Below are positions 9,078 to 22,300 of a stretch of DNA of 64,000 nt, piece by piece (position 1 is the stretch's first letter; each line of letters opens with the position of its first letter). The stretch spans positions 38,417 through 102,416 of the forward strand of contig CADBCS010000004.1 in assembly GCA_902793195.1 (NCBI GenBank), given 5' to 3'. The position numbers and the translations under genes are program-made. The notes beneath the pieces are model-generated. The model made no database searches and was not told the DNA's origin. It was given only the letters and a program-made list of their open reading frames with translations. This DNA comes from an uncultured Coriobacteriaceae bacterium. GTDB lineage: Bacteria; Actinomycetota; Coriobacteriia; Coriobacteriales; Atopobiaceae.

Positions 9078-9359
9078 ATGGGCATTATGGACAAGGCGAA
9101 GGCGGCGTTCGACGCCAACCAGGACGGCACAGTGGAGGCCACCGAGGTAGCCAGCGCCGTAGCGGGCGCCGTAAAGGTCGCCGGTTCCGCAGCCGGCTCG
9201 GCGGTTGCCGGAGCAGCTGAGCAGGTAAAGAAGAACTTCGACATCGACGAGGATGGCAAGGTGTCCATGGAGGAGGTCCAACTGGTTGCCGAGGACGCGC
9301 GCGACAGGGCAGTCGGTGCGGTTGGTGGCTTCGTGGACAAGATCAAGGGCAACAAGTAG
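9078..9359 (+). CDS. EF-hand-like small protein
   Basis: A 93-residue protein with two 12-residue EF-hand loops: DANQDGTVEATE (residues 12-23) and DIDEDGKVSMEE (about 56-67). They are separated by an alanine/glycine-rich stretch (VAGSAAGSAVAGAAEQV) that may form an amphipathic helix. The loops carry acidic ligands at positions 1, 3, 5 and 12, so calcium binding is plausible. AAAGGAGA lies seven bases before the ATG at 9078; an upstream in-frame ATG at 9054 lacks such a site. There is no signal peptide, so it appears cytoplasmic. It lies 13 nt before the Pr6Pr-type membrane protein and is probably cotranscribed. Confidence 0.75.
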   Translation: MGIMDKAKAAFDANQDGTVEATEVASAVAGAVKVAGSAAGSAVAGAAEQVKKNFDIDEDGKVSMEEVQLVAEDARDRAVGAVGGFVDKIKGNK

Positions 9360-9372
9360 ACCGTGGAGCATA

Positions 9373-10041
9373 ATGAGGGTTCGCAGTAAGCTGTTTTCAA
9401 TCGTTTGGAAGGTCGTCCTGCTCGTGGCGGGCGCATGGGGCCTGCTTGACGGTTCGGGCATTCTGGCGGGAGCATACCAAGATGGGTTCCCGCACATGTT
9501 TACCAACATCTCCAACCTGTTCGCATGGGGGTACTTCGTCTGCGCCGTCGTGTGGCTCGTCGTTCGTCGCGACGACCCCAAGGCCGTCACCTTCGCGCCG
9601 CTTGCCAAGTACACCGCCACCATCTCTCTGTTGGTAACCATGATCATCGGGCATTTCCTGCTGCAGGATGCCCTGTGGGAGGGCGGACACCTGGTAATGC
9701 ACCTCGTGGTGCTGCACTACGTCGTGCCCATTATGACGCTGCTCGACTGGCTGCTCTTCGACGAGAAGGGCCGGATGCCCGCGTGGGGACCCTTCGCATG
9801 GCTCTCGCTGGTATTGGTCTATCTGGTCTTCGTGATGGTTGCGGTTGGTGTGTTTGGCGTGTACATGGGCGGAGGCGTGACGGCCGACATATCGCCCTAC
9901 CCCTACACCTTCCTCGACCCGGCCATCTCTGGCGTTGGCGGCGTGATTGGCTTCTGCGCCGCAATGATTGCTGCGTTCGTCGTGCTGGGCTACGCCATTT
10001 TTGGCATCGACCGTCTCCTCGGCAGGAAGTCGCGCGGATAA
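9373..10041 (+). CDS. Pr6Pr-family integral membrane protein
   Basis: A 222-residue protein with six hydrophobic segments. Family marks of the Pr6Pr / FAR-17a-AIG1-like group are visible: FTNISNLFAWGYFV after the first helix, LHYVVPIMTLLDWLLF in the middle, and YPYTFLDP near the end. The biochemical role of bacterial members is unknown; eukaryotic AIG1-type relatives hydrolyse fatty acid esters of hydroxy fatty acids, but that cannot be transferred here. The ATG at 9373 follows GGAG. The gene is 13 nt downstream of the EF-hand gene. Confidence 0.75.
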   Translation: MRVRSKLFSIVWKVVLLVAGAWGLLDGSGILAGAYQDGFPHMFTNISNLFAWGYFVCAVVWLVVRRDDPKAVTFAPLAKYTATISLLVTMIIGHFLLQDALWEGGHLVMHLVVLHYVVPIMTLLDWLLFDEKGRMPAWGPFAWLSLVLVYLVFVMVAVGVFGVYMGGGVTADISPYPYTFLDPAISGVGGVIGFCAAMIAAFVVLGYAIFGIDRLLGRKSRG

Positions 10042-10107
10042 ACGGCCGCGTGGGGACCGCCCCTCCGCCACTGGCCAGCCCATAAGATTGAGCACGCTGC
10101 CAAAAAA

Positions 10108-10175
10108 TGGACAATCGTTTTGATATGTCCGCCAGCCAACGGGGCTTTTTTCAATATTTATGTAACGATTGTCCA
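10108..10175 (+). repeat. Inverted-repeat-bounded unit, family i, copy 1 (68 bp)
   Basis: Begins TGGACAATCGTTTT and ends with its inverse, AACGATTGTCCA. Its reverse complement closely matches the unit at 10193-10260, including the internal GAAAAAA and GTTGG blocks. Confidence 0.7.
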
Positions 10176-10192
10176 CTCGCTATTTTATCGAG

Positions 10193-10260
10193 TGGACAAT
10201 CGTTTTATCAAATGTGAAAAAACGCCTGTTGGTTACAAGCATCGCCAAAACGTTTGTCCA
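10193..10260 (-). repeat. Inverted-repeat-bounded unit, family i, copy 2 (68 bp)
   Basis: The same length as copy 1 and in opposite orientation. It starts TGGACAATCGTT and ends with the degenerate inverse AACGTTTGTCCA. The facing ends of the two copies (10164-10179 and 10189-10204) form a perfect 16-bp hairpin with a 9-nt loop. Together they fill most of the 307-bp gap between genes. Confidence 0.7.
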
Positions 10261-10280
10261 CTTTTTGGACGTATCGTTGA

Positions 10281-10324
10281 GGAGCGGCCCCCCGCCTCGC
10301 CCGGAGGCACGGGAGGGCCGCTCC
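10281..10324 (-). terminator. Hairpin downstream of the giant surface-protein gene
   Basis: Perfect 10-bp arms GGAGCGGCCC / GGGCCGCTCC separated by 24 nt of GC-rich sequence, 25 nt beyond the stop codon of the minus-strand giant gene. There is no T-tract in either direction, so the terminator call rests on position and stem strength. Confidence 0.5.
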
Positions 10325-10348
10325 AAACGGCTCGTATGTGCCTAGCGC

Positions 10349-13300
10349 CTATCCGCTGCGACGCCGGCGCAGCACGCCAGCCACGGTAGACGCGCCGCCG
10401 GCTGCCACGAGGGCGGCAACCGCCCAGAGGCTCGTGGCATCACCCGTCTGCGCCGTGGCGATTCGCGACGCACCCGACGTGGTGGTCTTGGACGTTGGTG
10501 TCGTCGGCGTCGACGGCGTGTAGGTGTTGGTGCAGGTAACGGTGTGGGTCAGGCCGTCCTTGGACTTTACCGGTTTGCCCATGGTGGAGATGAGGCCACC
10601 CGTATCGGTCTCTGCAATCTGGTAGCCCAGCTCGTCCTTCTCGTTGAGCGGCAGACCCGTAGCCTTCTTGCTCTCGCCGTGCTTGAGCTTAAAGGTCGCG
10701 ACACCCTTCGTAAACTTCATGTCGCCATATGTGCCCGTAACGGTCTTGTCGTCCAGCGTGACCTTAAAGGCATACTCGCGGGTCTTGTCTTGCGAGCGCG
10801 AGCTCGAGACGGTCTTCTTTACAATGAGGGATGCAGGCTTTTCGGTGGTGTAGGTGTTGGTGACGTTCACCTGAGCGACCTGTCCCTTTGCCACGGGTGC
10901 CGATGCGGACTTGGTCGTGGCGGCACCCTCACCGACCACGTAGGTGGTGGCAAAGTTGTACTTCTTGAGGTTGTTGGTCTCGGTTACCGTGTAGGTCCCC
11001 ACGGGCAGCCCCTCAACCGTCCAAGACGGATCGGTCTCGCCTGTAGCGACCGCAAAGTTCGCAAGCGTGTTGGTGCGCACCGTCTTGCCGTCGGCGTCGG
11101 CTATCGTAAACACAATGTCGTTGAGCTCCTCGGCAGAAAGCGCCGCGAGGTCGAAGTCCGCAAAATGCTTGGTCACCCTAAGGCCGCCCACGTCAACGGT
11201 GTTGGTAAGGGTGGTAAGAAGCCCGGCCTCGTTCGTAACCTCCTCTGTAACGGCCTGGCCGTTGTTGGTATACGTCTTGCCGCTCAGCGACCAGCCATCC
11301 ACACTCTGCTCGGCCCACGCGTACGTGTAGGCGACACCGCTTTCGTCGACCTTGGGCAGTTGGGACACGTCGGCCGTCCAACTGTTGCCCGCGTTGAGCG
11401 TAACCTCCTTGTAGGCCTGACCGTTGCGGTTGAGCGTTACCTTGAGCTCGGGCGGCACGACGCTCTTGTCGCTGGCAATGCTGCTGTTCGCCTCGTCCCA
11501 AACCTTTGCAACGGAAGCATCAACGAACTCGCGGCTGTTGCTTACCGTGGCCGTGGTAACGGCATCGCGCGGTATCGTGCGGGCCTCGTCGGTTGTTACC
11601 GCCGTGGTGCCAACGGTGTACGAGACCGACGGCGTAAAGCTCTGCACCGGCGTGTAGCTTATGCCGGCCGGCACGTCTTCTGCGCGCGTCACCTCGGCAA
11701 CCTCGTAGCCAAGCCCCACGGGCAGCTCTACCGCGGACGCACGTTCGCCGCTCTTAAGCAGCACGTACGCAACGCCGTCTTGGAACTCGAGCGGCTTGTC
11801 GCCTTCCTGCTGCGTCGCAAGCGTCGTATCCATGTCCTCGGCAACGTCCGAGCGCGTCCAATCGGTGTACATCGTCACCTTAACGAGGAACTCCCTGGTC
11901 GCGTCATCGTCCACGGGATTCACCACGTTTTTGGTCACCACCAAGTCGCCGTGATAGATGCGCTCGTTGGTAAAGGTCACGCTCGTTGCGTCCTGGTCTT
12001 GCGAGGACGCGGTAATGGGACCGAACACCTGCCCGTTCGTGGGGTTGGTGAGGGTGAAGTTGTGCTGCTGCTTGGCGGTCATTTCCTCTGTGATCGTATA
12101 GTACAGGTCGGTTGGCAGGCCAGTCGCGCTTACGGACCATTGGTTGGCCTGGCTGAGCGTAACGTTGCTGGCAACGCCGTTGGCAAAGGTCACGTCGCCA
12201 TAAGTTCCGGTGAGCGCCTCGGGGGTGGTCGCCGTCGCATCGCTAAAGAGCCTAATGGTAAAGGCGAACTCCTCCGCGGCATCGACGCCGTAGTCGGAGA
12301 CCATGTTCTTTGCGAGCTTGAATCCTCCCAGCGTGCGCTTGTTGGTTATGGTGTCCGGCTTGCCTTCCTGATTTATGGTGATCGGCTTAATGTCCTTTGT
12401 CACAACGCCCGTCTGCTCAAAGCCGGTCGTGGTATCCTCGGTTACGGTATAGCCCACGTCGGTGGGCAGCCCCTCGATGGACGCGAACTCGCCATCCTTG
12501 AGCTTGACAGTGGCAGAGCCGTTGGTAAACACCAGGAGCTTGTCGGAGGGGCTCCATGGCGTGTAGGCAGCACGGGCGCCCGACGTGTTGATGCTGGTGT
12601 CCAAAAGACGCACGGTAAAGGTGAACTCGCGTCCGTTGTCAAACGAGGCCTCGGAGTTGACCTGCTTGCCAATGCGCAGCACGCCCCGCACGCGCTCGTT
12701 GGTAAAGGTCACGGCAGAGGGTGTGGTGCTATCGATAATGCCCCACACGCCTTCCTGCACAGGCGCGGTTGATCCACCCGCATCGTCGTCTGTGGGAGCC
12801 ACCGTATCGGTGCACAGGTGATCGTCATCCGGCGTCGCCTGGCTGCTCGTGCGTCCCGTAAGGGTGAATCCGGTGGCGCTGGCCTCGGTAACGGTGTAGT
12901 AGACGCCGTCGGGCAAGCTCGTGGCCGTTGCGCTGTTGCCGCCCGTAAGCTGCACGGTCGCCACGCCACCGGCAAACGTCATGTCGCCATAGACCCCGTC
13001 AACCTTGGCAGGCTGCGTGCGACCCTGGTCCGTGTACAGCTTGACCGTAAAGGTGAAGGCCTGATCCTTGTCGGCCGCGGCGGCGGACACCAGCTCCTTG
13101 CTTACGGTGAGATTGCCGCCCTCGCGCGTGTTGGTGCATTCGGCGTTCGACAAGGTCGTGGTGCTGATGGTGCCCGTGTTGCCCACCCACGTGTCGGTGA
13201 GGCCATTGTTGCCGGTTTCGGTAATGGTGTAGTTCACTCCGCGCGGCAGTCCGTTCATCTCGTTGTACAGGAGCGATCCCTTGTACTCCTCCACCGGGAC

Positions 13301-16300
13301 GAGCGCGTGCTCCCCCTTCGCCGGCTTCCAATCGCCATCGAACGACGGGTCATCCTTGTAGAAGTATACGTACTCGCCATCCTTGAGCTGTATGTTGTTG
13401 AGCTCGCCGTTTGCAAAGGTGTAGGTCTTGCTTGGGTCGGGAGTGTAGTCGTACAGATCGGAGTTGTACGTCAGCTCGGCAAAGGTCGAGGCGTAGGTTT
13501 CGTCGGCAAGCTTGACCGAGAAGGTGTAGGTGGCTTCCTTGTCGCTTTGCAGTTCGCTCTCCACCTTCTTGCTGAGCCTGAGCTCGCCCGTTAGGTGCAT
13601 GTTCCGGTAGCCACTCAGCGTTCTCCAGTCCACCGTGCTGTTTGGGAACTGCGCTTCGCGCACGGCGTCGGCAATGATCTCTTCCTCGCCGCTCATGTAA
13701 TACCCAACGCGATTCCTGCTGTTGTATGGCGAACCCTGGAAGTCGCTGCTTGCATCCTCGGTCACCTCATAGCGCGCGCCCTTGGGAACGCCCGTGGCAA
13801 TTACGACGTCGCCGGCCTTGAGGTCAAAGCCCTCGGAGCCCTTGCCGCCTGTCTCACTCACGGTGTAGCCCACGCCGTTTTCGAAGTACATGTCGCCATA
13901 GACGCCGTCCGCAACCTTGTCGAACAGCTGAACGTGGAAGTGGAACTTCTGCACGTCTCCGCTCACCGGGCTGTCAACCATCTTGTAGATGCCGAGCGTA
14001 CCGGTTATGAGCGTGTTGGCAAACGTGACCTCGTCCGTGTGCTCGGGTGTGATGGCGTTCACCAGCACCTCACCCACGTACTTGCCATCTGCGTCGGTCT
14101 GGCGCCAAGCCCACTCCGTGGAGTGGTCGCCGTTGTTCCAGGACTTCTGCGCATCGTCCGCAAAGTCAGCGTTTGTCGCAACGCTCGTCTTGCCATCGCC
14201 CCAGCTGATGGTACGGGTCTCGGAAACGGGCGCGTACATGGAGGGGTATCCGTCTATCTCGGAATACTCATCGCTCTTCTCCCACTGCTGGTCGTAGCGG
14301 TAGGTGTACGTTACCGGGTCGGTTTCTCCCTCGTCGTTGTTGGCCCACGTCTTGCTCTCCCATGTGGTGGAGTAGCCGTAGGAGTTGGTCTCGGTCACCC
14401 GATACTTAAGGCCAATGGGCAGCGTATACACGGGCTCGGCATCGGTGCCTTCGTTCGTGCTGGCAGACTCACCCTTTCCAAGCGTGAAGGTCGCTACGCC
14501 GTTGGTAAACGTCATGTCGCCAAACGTGCCGTTGATGGTCTTGTCCTCCAGCTCCACGGTAAAGCTGTACTCGTCCACGATGTCTTGCTGACCCGCAACT
14601 GCCGGCGCCTTGGTCACCTTGAGGTTGCCTGCCTTGCGTGTGTTGGTAACCGTAACGGAGCGGTTCCCGTTGGCAGAGATCTGCCCGTACTCACCCGTCC
14701 AGGCCGGGTTGGCAACCACGTCCTCCACAACGGGACCCGAGGTCGTTACGTTAAACTCGCCGTCCCTCTTCTCCATAACGGTGTAGTACATGTTGGAAGG
14801 CAGGTTGATGGCGTAGCGGAACTCGCCGTCCTTGAGCGTGGCCGTCGCCTCGCCCCCGCTAAACACGAGCGCATTGGCGTCGGTGCCATATTTGCCATTT
14901 ATGTTCGCCGCCTTAATGCTCTTAAGGGCCTCCTCGGATTTGAGCACCTTCTTTCCGCCTTCGTCCACGGTGGGATCGGCGGTGTAGAGCGTCACACGGA
15001 ACTCGAACGTCTTGCTCTTGTCGGCGTCAACGTGGCTGTTCACGTTCTTGTAGACCGAGAGGCCACCCTCGATCTGCATGTTGGTAAAACGCGAGGTCGT
15101 GGTCGAGCGGATCTTGCCGTTATCGTAGGGCTGCCCGGCAGCATTCTTTACCTCGCCCAGCTTGGTTGTGGTGGAGAGGCCGTGGTTGTCGGTCTCGATC
15201 GTCTCGTAGTAGATGCCCATGGGCAGGCCGGCAAGATGCTTGTTTTCATCCTGCGCGATCGCCGCCGTCTCTCCGTCCTTGAGCGAGAAGGTCGCCACGC
15301 CGTCGGTAACGGGCACGGCCTTTTGGCTCCCGCCCTCCATTACGGGCTTGCCGTCGGCATCGTAGACGAGCAGCTGGTAGGCATCGCCCGTTATGTCCGT
15401 CGCAACCACGGGGTGTCCAGCCTCCGCGTAGGTCTTGCTCGGGTCCTCGGTGTAGAACGTCACCTGGAATCCGTACGCGTTGTCCTTGTCGCTGGGGGTG
15501 TGGCTCACCACTTGCTTCGTTACGGCAAGCCTGCCGTATTCGCGCGTGTTGGTGGCGGTTGTGGTCGCCACCTCATTGGCAACGATCATGCCCTTGCCCT
15601 CGGTGTCCACCGGGTCGGTCGTCGCGTTTACGCCCTCGTCCGTGCTCACCACGTCGCTCCATGTGGTCGTTATGCCCTCCACGGAGGTCTCGGTAACGGT
15701 GTAGAGGGTGTCTGCGGGCAGGCCCGTTATGGATGCGTAATCGCCATCCTTGAGTGTGAACGTTGCCACACCGTTTACAAAGGGGATGACCTTGTGGCCA
15801 GCGTCGATCTTTGCATAGCCGCCGCTGTAGGCCGTCGCGCTTGCGCTGTCCACCGCCGTGACGCTCTTGTTGGAGAGCTCCACGCGGAAGCTGTACTCCG
15901 CCGCCTTGTCGGGGTCGTAGGAGCTCGCCACCGTCTTGTGGACTATGAGGCCACCCTCCTCGTGCGTGTTGGTAAAGGTGGGGCCGGCAAACGTGGCGGG
16001 GTCTCCGGTCGCCTCGCTCACCTCACCCACATAGTTGGTGGCCGAGACCTTGCCGTCGCTCATCGTGTAGTACCAATCGCCAACGTTCGTGGCGTCGGCC
16101 TCGCCGTCCTTCTTGGTTCCGTCCACCGTGGTAACAAAGCCGTTGGCGCTGTTCTCGGAAAGCGTGTAGCGCACGCCAAGCGGCAGGTTTTGCACCTCGA
16201 CGGTCTGGCCGGCCCTGATCCTAAACGTGGCAACACCGCTGTTGAACGCAATGGGCTTATCGGTTTCGTTGTTCTCTCTGTACGTGCCGTAGGTCTTTTG

Positions 16301-19300
16301 GCCTTCCTGGTCCGTAAAGCCAGTGCCGTTCACGTCCAACGCGCCCTTGAGCCTGAGCGTAAAGGTAAACGTTTGGTCGGGTGCGGCGAGACCACTCACC
16401 GCCTTGGTGAACTTGAGCCCACCGTACTTGCGCTGGTTCTTGAACACGGCCGTGGCTTCGCTGGCCCCAATCGTGCCATTTTCGCCCGTAACGCCCGTCA
16501 TGGCATAGCCTTCGACGGTGTCCTCCGCAACGGTGTAGTACATGCCGCGCGGAAGGCCGTCTATGGTCTTGGACGCCCCACCCTTAAGGGTGACGGTACC
16601 CACGCCGTTGGCAAACGCCACTCCGCCAAAGGTGCCGTTGATTCCGGTGTCTATGTTGGAGTCGCTGGTGTCGCTGCTCTTGAACAGCTTGATCGTAAAG
16701 GTAAACGTCTGGTCCTTGTCTGCGCTCTGCTGCGAGAACAGCTCCTTGGAGATCGTGAGCTTGCCCGTTTGGCGCTCGTTGGTGAAGCTCGCCACGGAGC
16801 GCACGGTGCTTATGGAACCTGTCTTCCCGTACACGCTGGTGCCGCTCTTGAGGTCTGCCCCGGTGCCGGTTACGCCCGTGAGCTTCCAGCCGTTGGCCTC
16901 GAGCTGGCCCTCGCCAAGGGCAACGCCACCCATCTTGGTCTCGGTCACCTCGTAGTGCAGGCCGGTGGGCAGGTTTCTGGCCGATGCCGTCCAGTTGTTG
17001 TCCTTGTTGAGCACCACGGTGGCAATGCCGCCGCTAAACACGATGGGTGCGTTGCCATCGGCAACAACGGGGTACTTGTAGACTCCCCCATCCTGGCTAT
17101 TCTGGATGGTCGTGTCGATGGTCTTGGTCTGGTCGGTGTACACGCCGTACAGCTTAACGGTAAGCTCGAACTCCGCGCCTTGGTCGGCCGCCGCCTTGGA
17201 GACAACCTCCTTGGTAAGGACAAGGTCGCCGGTCTCGCGCGCGTTCGTAAACGTTACCGTTGAGTCGGCCTTGGCGACAACGCCGCTGTTGCCGTTGGCT
17301 GCCGTCCCGTCGCCCACCTTGGTGGTGATGCCCGTTAGGGCAAAGCCGGGTGCGTTGTCCTCGGTGACCCTGTATTCAACGCCCGTGGGCAGGTTGTCTA
17401 TGGTCGCGCTACCGCTGCCTGTAACCGTAACGGTGGCCTCGCCGTCCTTGAAGGTGGCGCCATAGGGTTTGGAGGTGTTGTTGGTGCCGTCCGCGTTCTT
17501 TGCGTAGGCGCCGTTGATGGTGCTGTCGGACAGCTTGACCGTAAAGGTAAACGTCTGGCTCGCGTCGGCCGCCGCGTCGGAGACAACCTGCTTGGAAACG
17601 ACGATCTTTCCCGTCTCGCGCGTGTTGGAAAACACGACCGTCGATGGCGTGGTATTCCGAACTTGACCCGTGCGCATAACATCGCCCGTGAGGGTAAAGC
17701 CCACGGTGCTCGCCTCGGTAACGGAATAGTAGAGGCCATCCGGCAGGCCCTGCGCCTTCACGCTTGCGCCACCCTTTACGTCTACCGTTGCTACGCCCTC
17801 GCTAAAGGTCATGTCGCCAAACTTGCCACTAATGGATGTGTCAACGTTCGTGTCGACTATGGTGCTCGACTTGTACAGCTTTACCGTAAAGGTGAAGTCC
17901 TGGCTCTTGTCGGCCGCCGCGTCGGAAATGAGAGTCTTGGACACGGTAAGGTCACCGGTCTTGCGCGTGTTGGTGTAGCGCCACGAGCTGGTGGCCGTGC
18001 TTATCCGGCCCCTTTGCACCACGCCATCGGCTATGGCCACGGGCAGCAGCGCGGTGTCGGAGCCATCCACGACCGCCTTGTTGTAGTCGCTTATGTTGGC
18101 GAACAGCGCGGAGTCGGTTGGCTTGTTCGTGAGGTTTCGTGTCGCTGCCACGGTCTCTGCGGTGGTGCTGACCTCCTCGATCGTGTAATACGTGTCCACG
18201 GGTATGCCGGTGCCCGTTGCCGACTGGTCGTCGGTGAGCAGCACGTAGGCGACGCCGTTGGTAAACTTCATGTCGCCATAGGTGTTGTTGTCGTTAAGGA
18301 CGACAGTGCGCGCAGAGTTGCTGTAGAGCGTGATCTTGAACGTGTAGTACTTGCTCTTGTCGCTGCTCGCCGCCGACATCACGCGTTTGTGTATGTTGAG
18401 GCCGCCCTCGTCTCGCGTGTTCTCGAACTTGGCCTCGGATTGCGTGGTCGATATGGTTCCCATGTCTCCCGTGACGCCCGTGAGGGTATATCCCTCGGCC
18501 TTGGTCTCGGTAACAACATAGGTTATGCCCGCGGGAAGGCCAGTCGCCAGCTTGTAGGCGCCCTTGGTAAGCGTGAAGGTGGCAACGCCATTGGTGAACT
18601 TCATGGAGGTGGCGCCGCTTCCAAACGTCCCATTGATGGAGGTGTCCGAGAGGACCACCTTAAAGGTGAACTCGGTGGTGTCGGCCGCCGCCGTGGAGAT
18701 GAGCTCCTTGGAGACCTTGAGGTCGCCGTAGGAACGCTCATTGGTCGCCGTGGTCGACTTCGTTTGGTCCTTCACGATGGTGCCGGGCTGCGCCGTGGTT
18801 CCCGTGTCACCCGACCACGTGGTGGTAAAGCCGTCGGCGCCCTTCTCCTCCACGATGTACTTTGTGCTCGCCGGCAAGCCAACGGCCTTGCGGCTCTCGC
18901 CATGCTTGAGCTTGAAGGATGCCACGCCGTTGTTAAACGTCATGGCCGTGTTACCCGTGCCGTAGGTGCCCGAAAGCGTGGACCTGGCACCGGTGGAGGT
19001 GAGCAGCGTAACCGTAAAGTCGAACAGCTTGTTGTTGTCGGTGGCAAAGTTGCTCGCGACCGTCTTCTTGACCTCCAGGTCGCCCTCGTCGAGCTTGTTC
19101 GTAAACTCCACCTGGGACTTGGTCTTGGTGATGGTGCCGTCGCGATCGGTCGTACCGTCGAGCGTCCAGCCAGTCGCGCTTTGCTCGGTCACGCGATAGT
19201 ACCGACCCGTGGGCAGGTTGCCGGCCGTCTTCGTTTGCCCGCCGGTGAGCTTTACCGTGGCAACGCCCTTGTCGAAGTACATCTCGCCATAGTTGCCGCT

Positions 19301-22300
19301 AATCGACGTATCCACGGTGCCGTGCGCAGCGTCGGTGTACATGGTTACCGTAAAGGTGAATTCCGTCTGGCTCGCCAGCGCCGGACTCTTGGAGACCACC
19401 TGCTTGGAGAGCTCCAGCTCGCCGACTTCGTCGCGATTGTTGGTGAGCTCGGCGGTGGGAACTTGTGCGGTTTGGCCCGCGACAACCGTCACCTGCTTGT
19501 TGTTGCCGCCCTGACCGTTCCCGCCCACAAGATACATGCCTGCGGGCAGGTAGGGCTGGCCAGTCGCGGAGTTTGTTCCCTCGAGCTCGTGAACCACATA
19601 GGTTCCCGGCACGAGGTCGGGGATTATCACGTTCTTTTGGTCATCGATCGTCGCAGCATGCCACGTGGAGACGTTCTTGCCCTGTCCGTCGGTGGTGCGC
19701 TCGTCGATCCACTCATACTGGGCTTCGCTCGCAACGCCGTTGGCAAAGGTTATCCGTACGCGCGCGACTTGGGTTCCGGTCTTGAACCCGCCCTTCCATA
19801 TTTGGAAGGTGTACGTTCCGTCGCAGGAGGCCTGCGTGCCGAACGCAGACGTCTGGGCCGCCGGCACACCGTTCACGGTCACGTTCTTCTTGATCATGAG
19901 GGAGCCGGTGTCGTAGGTGTTGGTGATGGTCTCCACCGTTTGCGATGCCGTCTTGCCCGCAACCACGCTAACCGTGTGGACCGTCGCGTCGAGCGTTACG
20001 CCGTTGTTGGAACCCGTCTCCTTAACGTAGTAGGTACCTGCAGGCAAGTTCTCGAAGTCGAGCGTGGAGGTGGCGCTGCCGTTGGCGTCGATGGTAATGG
20101 ATCCCGTGCAACTGGTGCCGTCGGCGGTCGTGGCCACCGTGCTGCATGCGGAGTCGGTGTACACGCCAAAGTCGTAGGTGCCTGCGAGCTTGGCCTTGCC
20201 ACGCGTGGTGGGCGTTCCGCCGTTTTCCGTAATCGCCTTAACAATGCGTAGGCCACCAAGCTTTCGGTTGTTGGTGAAAGTGGTGAGCGCCGCTGCCTCG
20301 CCCGTCTTGCCAGCCTCGACCGTCACCTCTACGTTGTTCGGGCTCGTAAGCTCCATACTGGAATCAAGACTCTGGTCGTCCTCCGCAATAACGTACGTGC
20401 CAACCGAGAGTCCACCTATCTCAACGTATCCACGCTGCGCAACCCCGTCAACGGCTTCCCCGTCGATCGTGGCCTCACTCACCCTGCCGTCCGCAATCGT
20501 TATCGAGACGCTCTTCTGCACGTCCGACAACTCGTCCTTGCCCGTAACGGTAAAGTTGTAGGTACCGTCGGCCAGTGTTCCGGTGGTGCCTGCGTCGTTG
20601 ACCGTTACCTCCTTGGTAAGCCTGAGCGATCCGGTCTTGGGGTAATTGGTAACCGTGCGTGCGTTGAGTGTCCCACCATAGTGCCACGTGAACTCCTGGT
20701 TGTTGCTCGTGTTGTTGGAGTCATCGTGCATGGCGGTGCTGGTGGTGGTGTCGGCATTGTTGCTGGTGCTGTTGATGCCGCGCTCCTTGATCTGGTATTC
20801 GACCTTAATGTCCTCTCCGCCAACGGTCACGAACACCGGCAGGTCTTCGAACTTGTGCTCCCAGTTGTTGTCCTTGTCGAGCCGCACCTTGGTAAACGAC
20901 TCGGGGTACTCCGTTCCATCCGCCTTGAGGACCGTGTCGCTCCACTGGTTGTTGCCGTTGGGGCTTTCCCATATGCCCGTACCGTTCTTAACGAGCTTCT
21001 GCTGCTGGAGCTGAACGATAACGAAGTCGGTGTCCTTGGGCACGTAACCGCCGCCCCAGAACTTTTGCACATACATCTCGGTACCAGGAGTGTTCTTTGC
21101 ACTCATGGTGTCGCCGGAGTGGTAGATGTACTTGCTGTAGTTGGTGGTGCCATCCGACGAGACCTTAAAGGCGTAATCGAAGTCCGAGAGCTTATGGTCG
21201 GCGGGCGCCTTCGTCTCCTTGAGGAAGTAGTAGCGGTCGGCATGGATGGACCATCCGTCGCGGTCCTCGTCACCCTTTACCTCAATAAGACCATCGTCGT
21301 CGGTCGTAAACGTAACCACCTTGCCACTGCCGTCCTTCACGGGATTGCTCTCGTCAATGACGTAACCAAGTGTCGCGCTGGGGTCCTGTTTGTTGTTGAA
21401 GAGCTGGAAGACCGCACCCGGGAGCTTCCTGCTCATGTTGCCGGTCTCGTATTTCATGAGCTTGACGGAGTAGATCTCTGCCGCGCCCGCGCCCGTGTTC
21501 TTGCGATGGGCGTTCTTGTTGACCTTGTCGGAATAGTCACCCATCGTTACCGTGTTGCTAAAGGCCACGGACACGGTCTCGCCCATGCTGCCCGTCGAGT
21601 CAAACTTCACGCGTCCCCGATACTTTATGATGAGATGCGTAGCGTCGGGCACATTCTTAAACGTGAGGACGTCGCCTTCCATGTCGTAGGAAAGTCCCCA
21701 GGCGTCCAACTGAGACTGCGTAACCTCCGCCCCCGTCTCATCGCACACCTTGACGGAGGTGATGTCGACACTCAGGTTGGTGTTGGTGTCGACGATGTCG
21801 GGCAGAGGTGCCCCGTTGTTGATTTGGGATGCGGCAGTGTTGATGTCGAGCTCAAAGTCCACGAATATGTCGGCGTCCTCGGAGTTGATGTCGCGTGCAA
21901 CGAGCACCTCTCCCGTGGTTCCATCCTCGTTGACCTTAAAGGCCTTCTTCTGGATGCCGGGATACTCGTAGGTCACCTCTGCGGGGTCGATGGTGTTGTT
22001 CCACTCAGCAATGTTGGTACCCGTGTAGTCTGTGCCATCTATGTTCTTGGTGGTGGTGATCGTGTAGACGCCACCGTCGTTGGCCGCACGCGACTGAATG
22101 GTTCTGAGGGCCGCCTCGTCCTTTACGGTGAGGTAGTAACCGATCTTGGTGATGGGATAGAAGCCCGTGAGGGAGCTTGGGTCGGTTACCATGCTGTCGG
22201 CCGTGGTGATGATGTCCATACCATCTGCCGTGTTTACGTAGGTAACGGGACGCACCGCGTCGATGTTCGTGCCGTAGGTGGGGTTCGTGGTGTGCCATGC

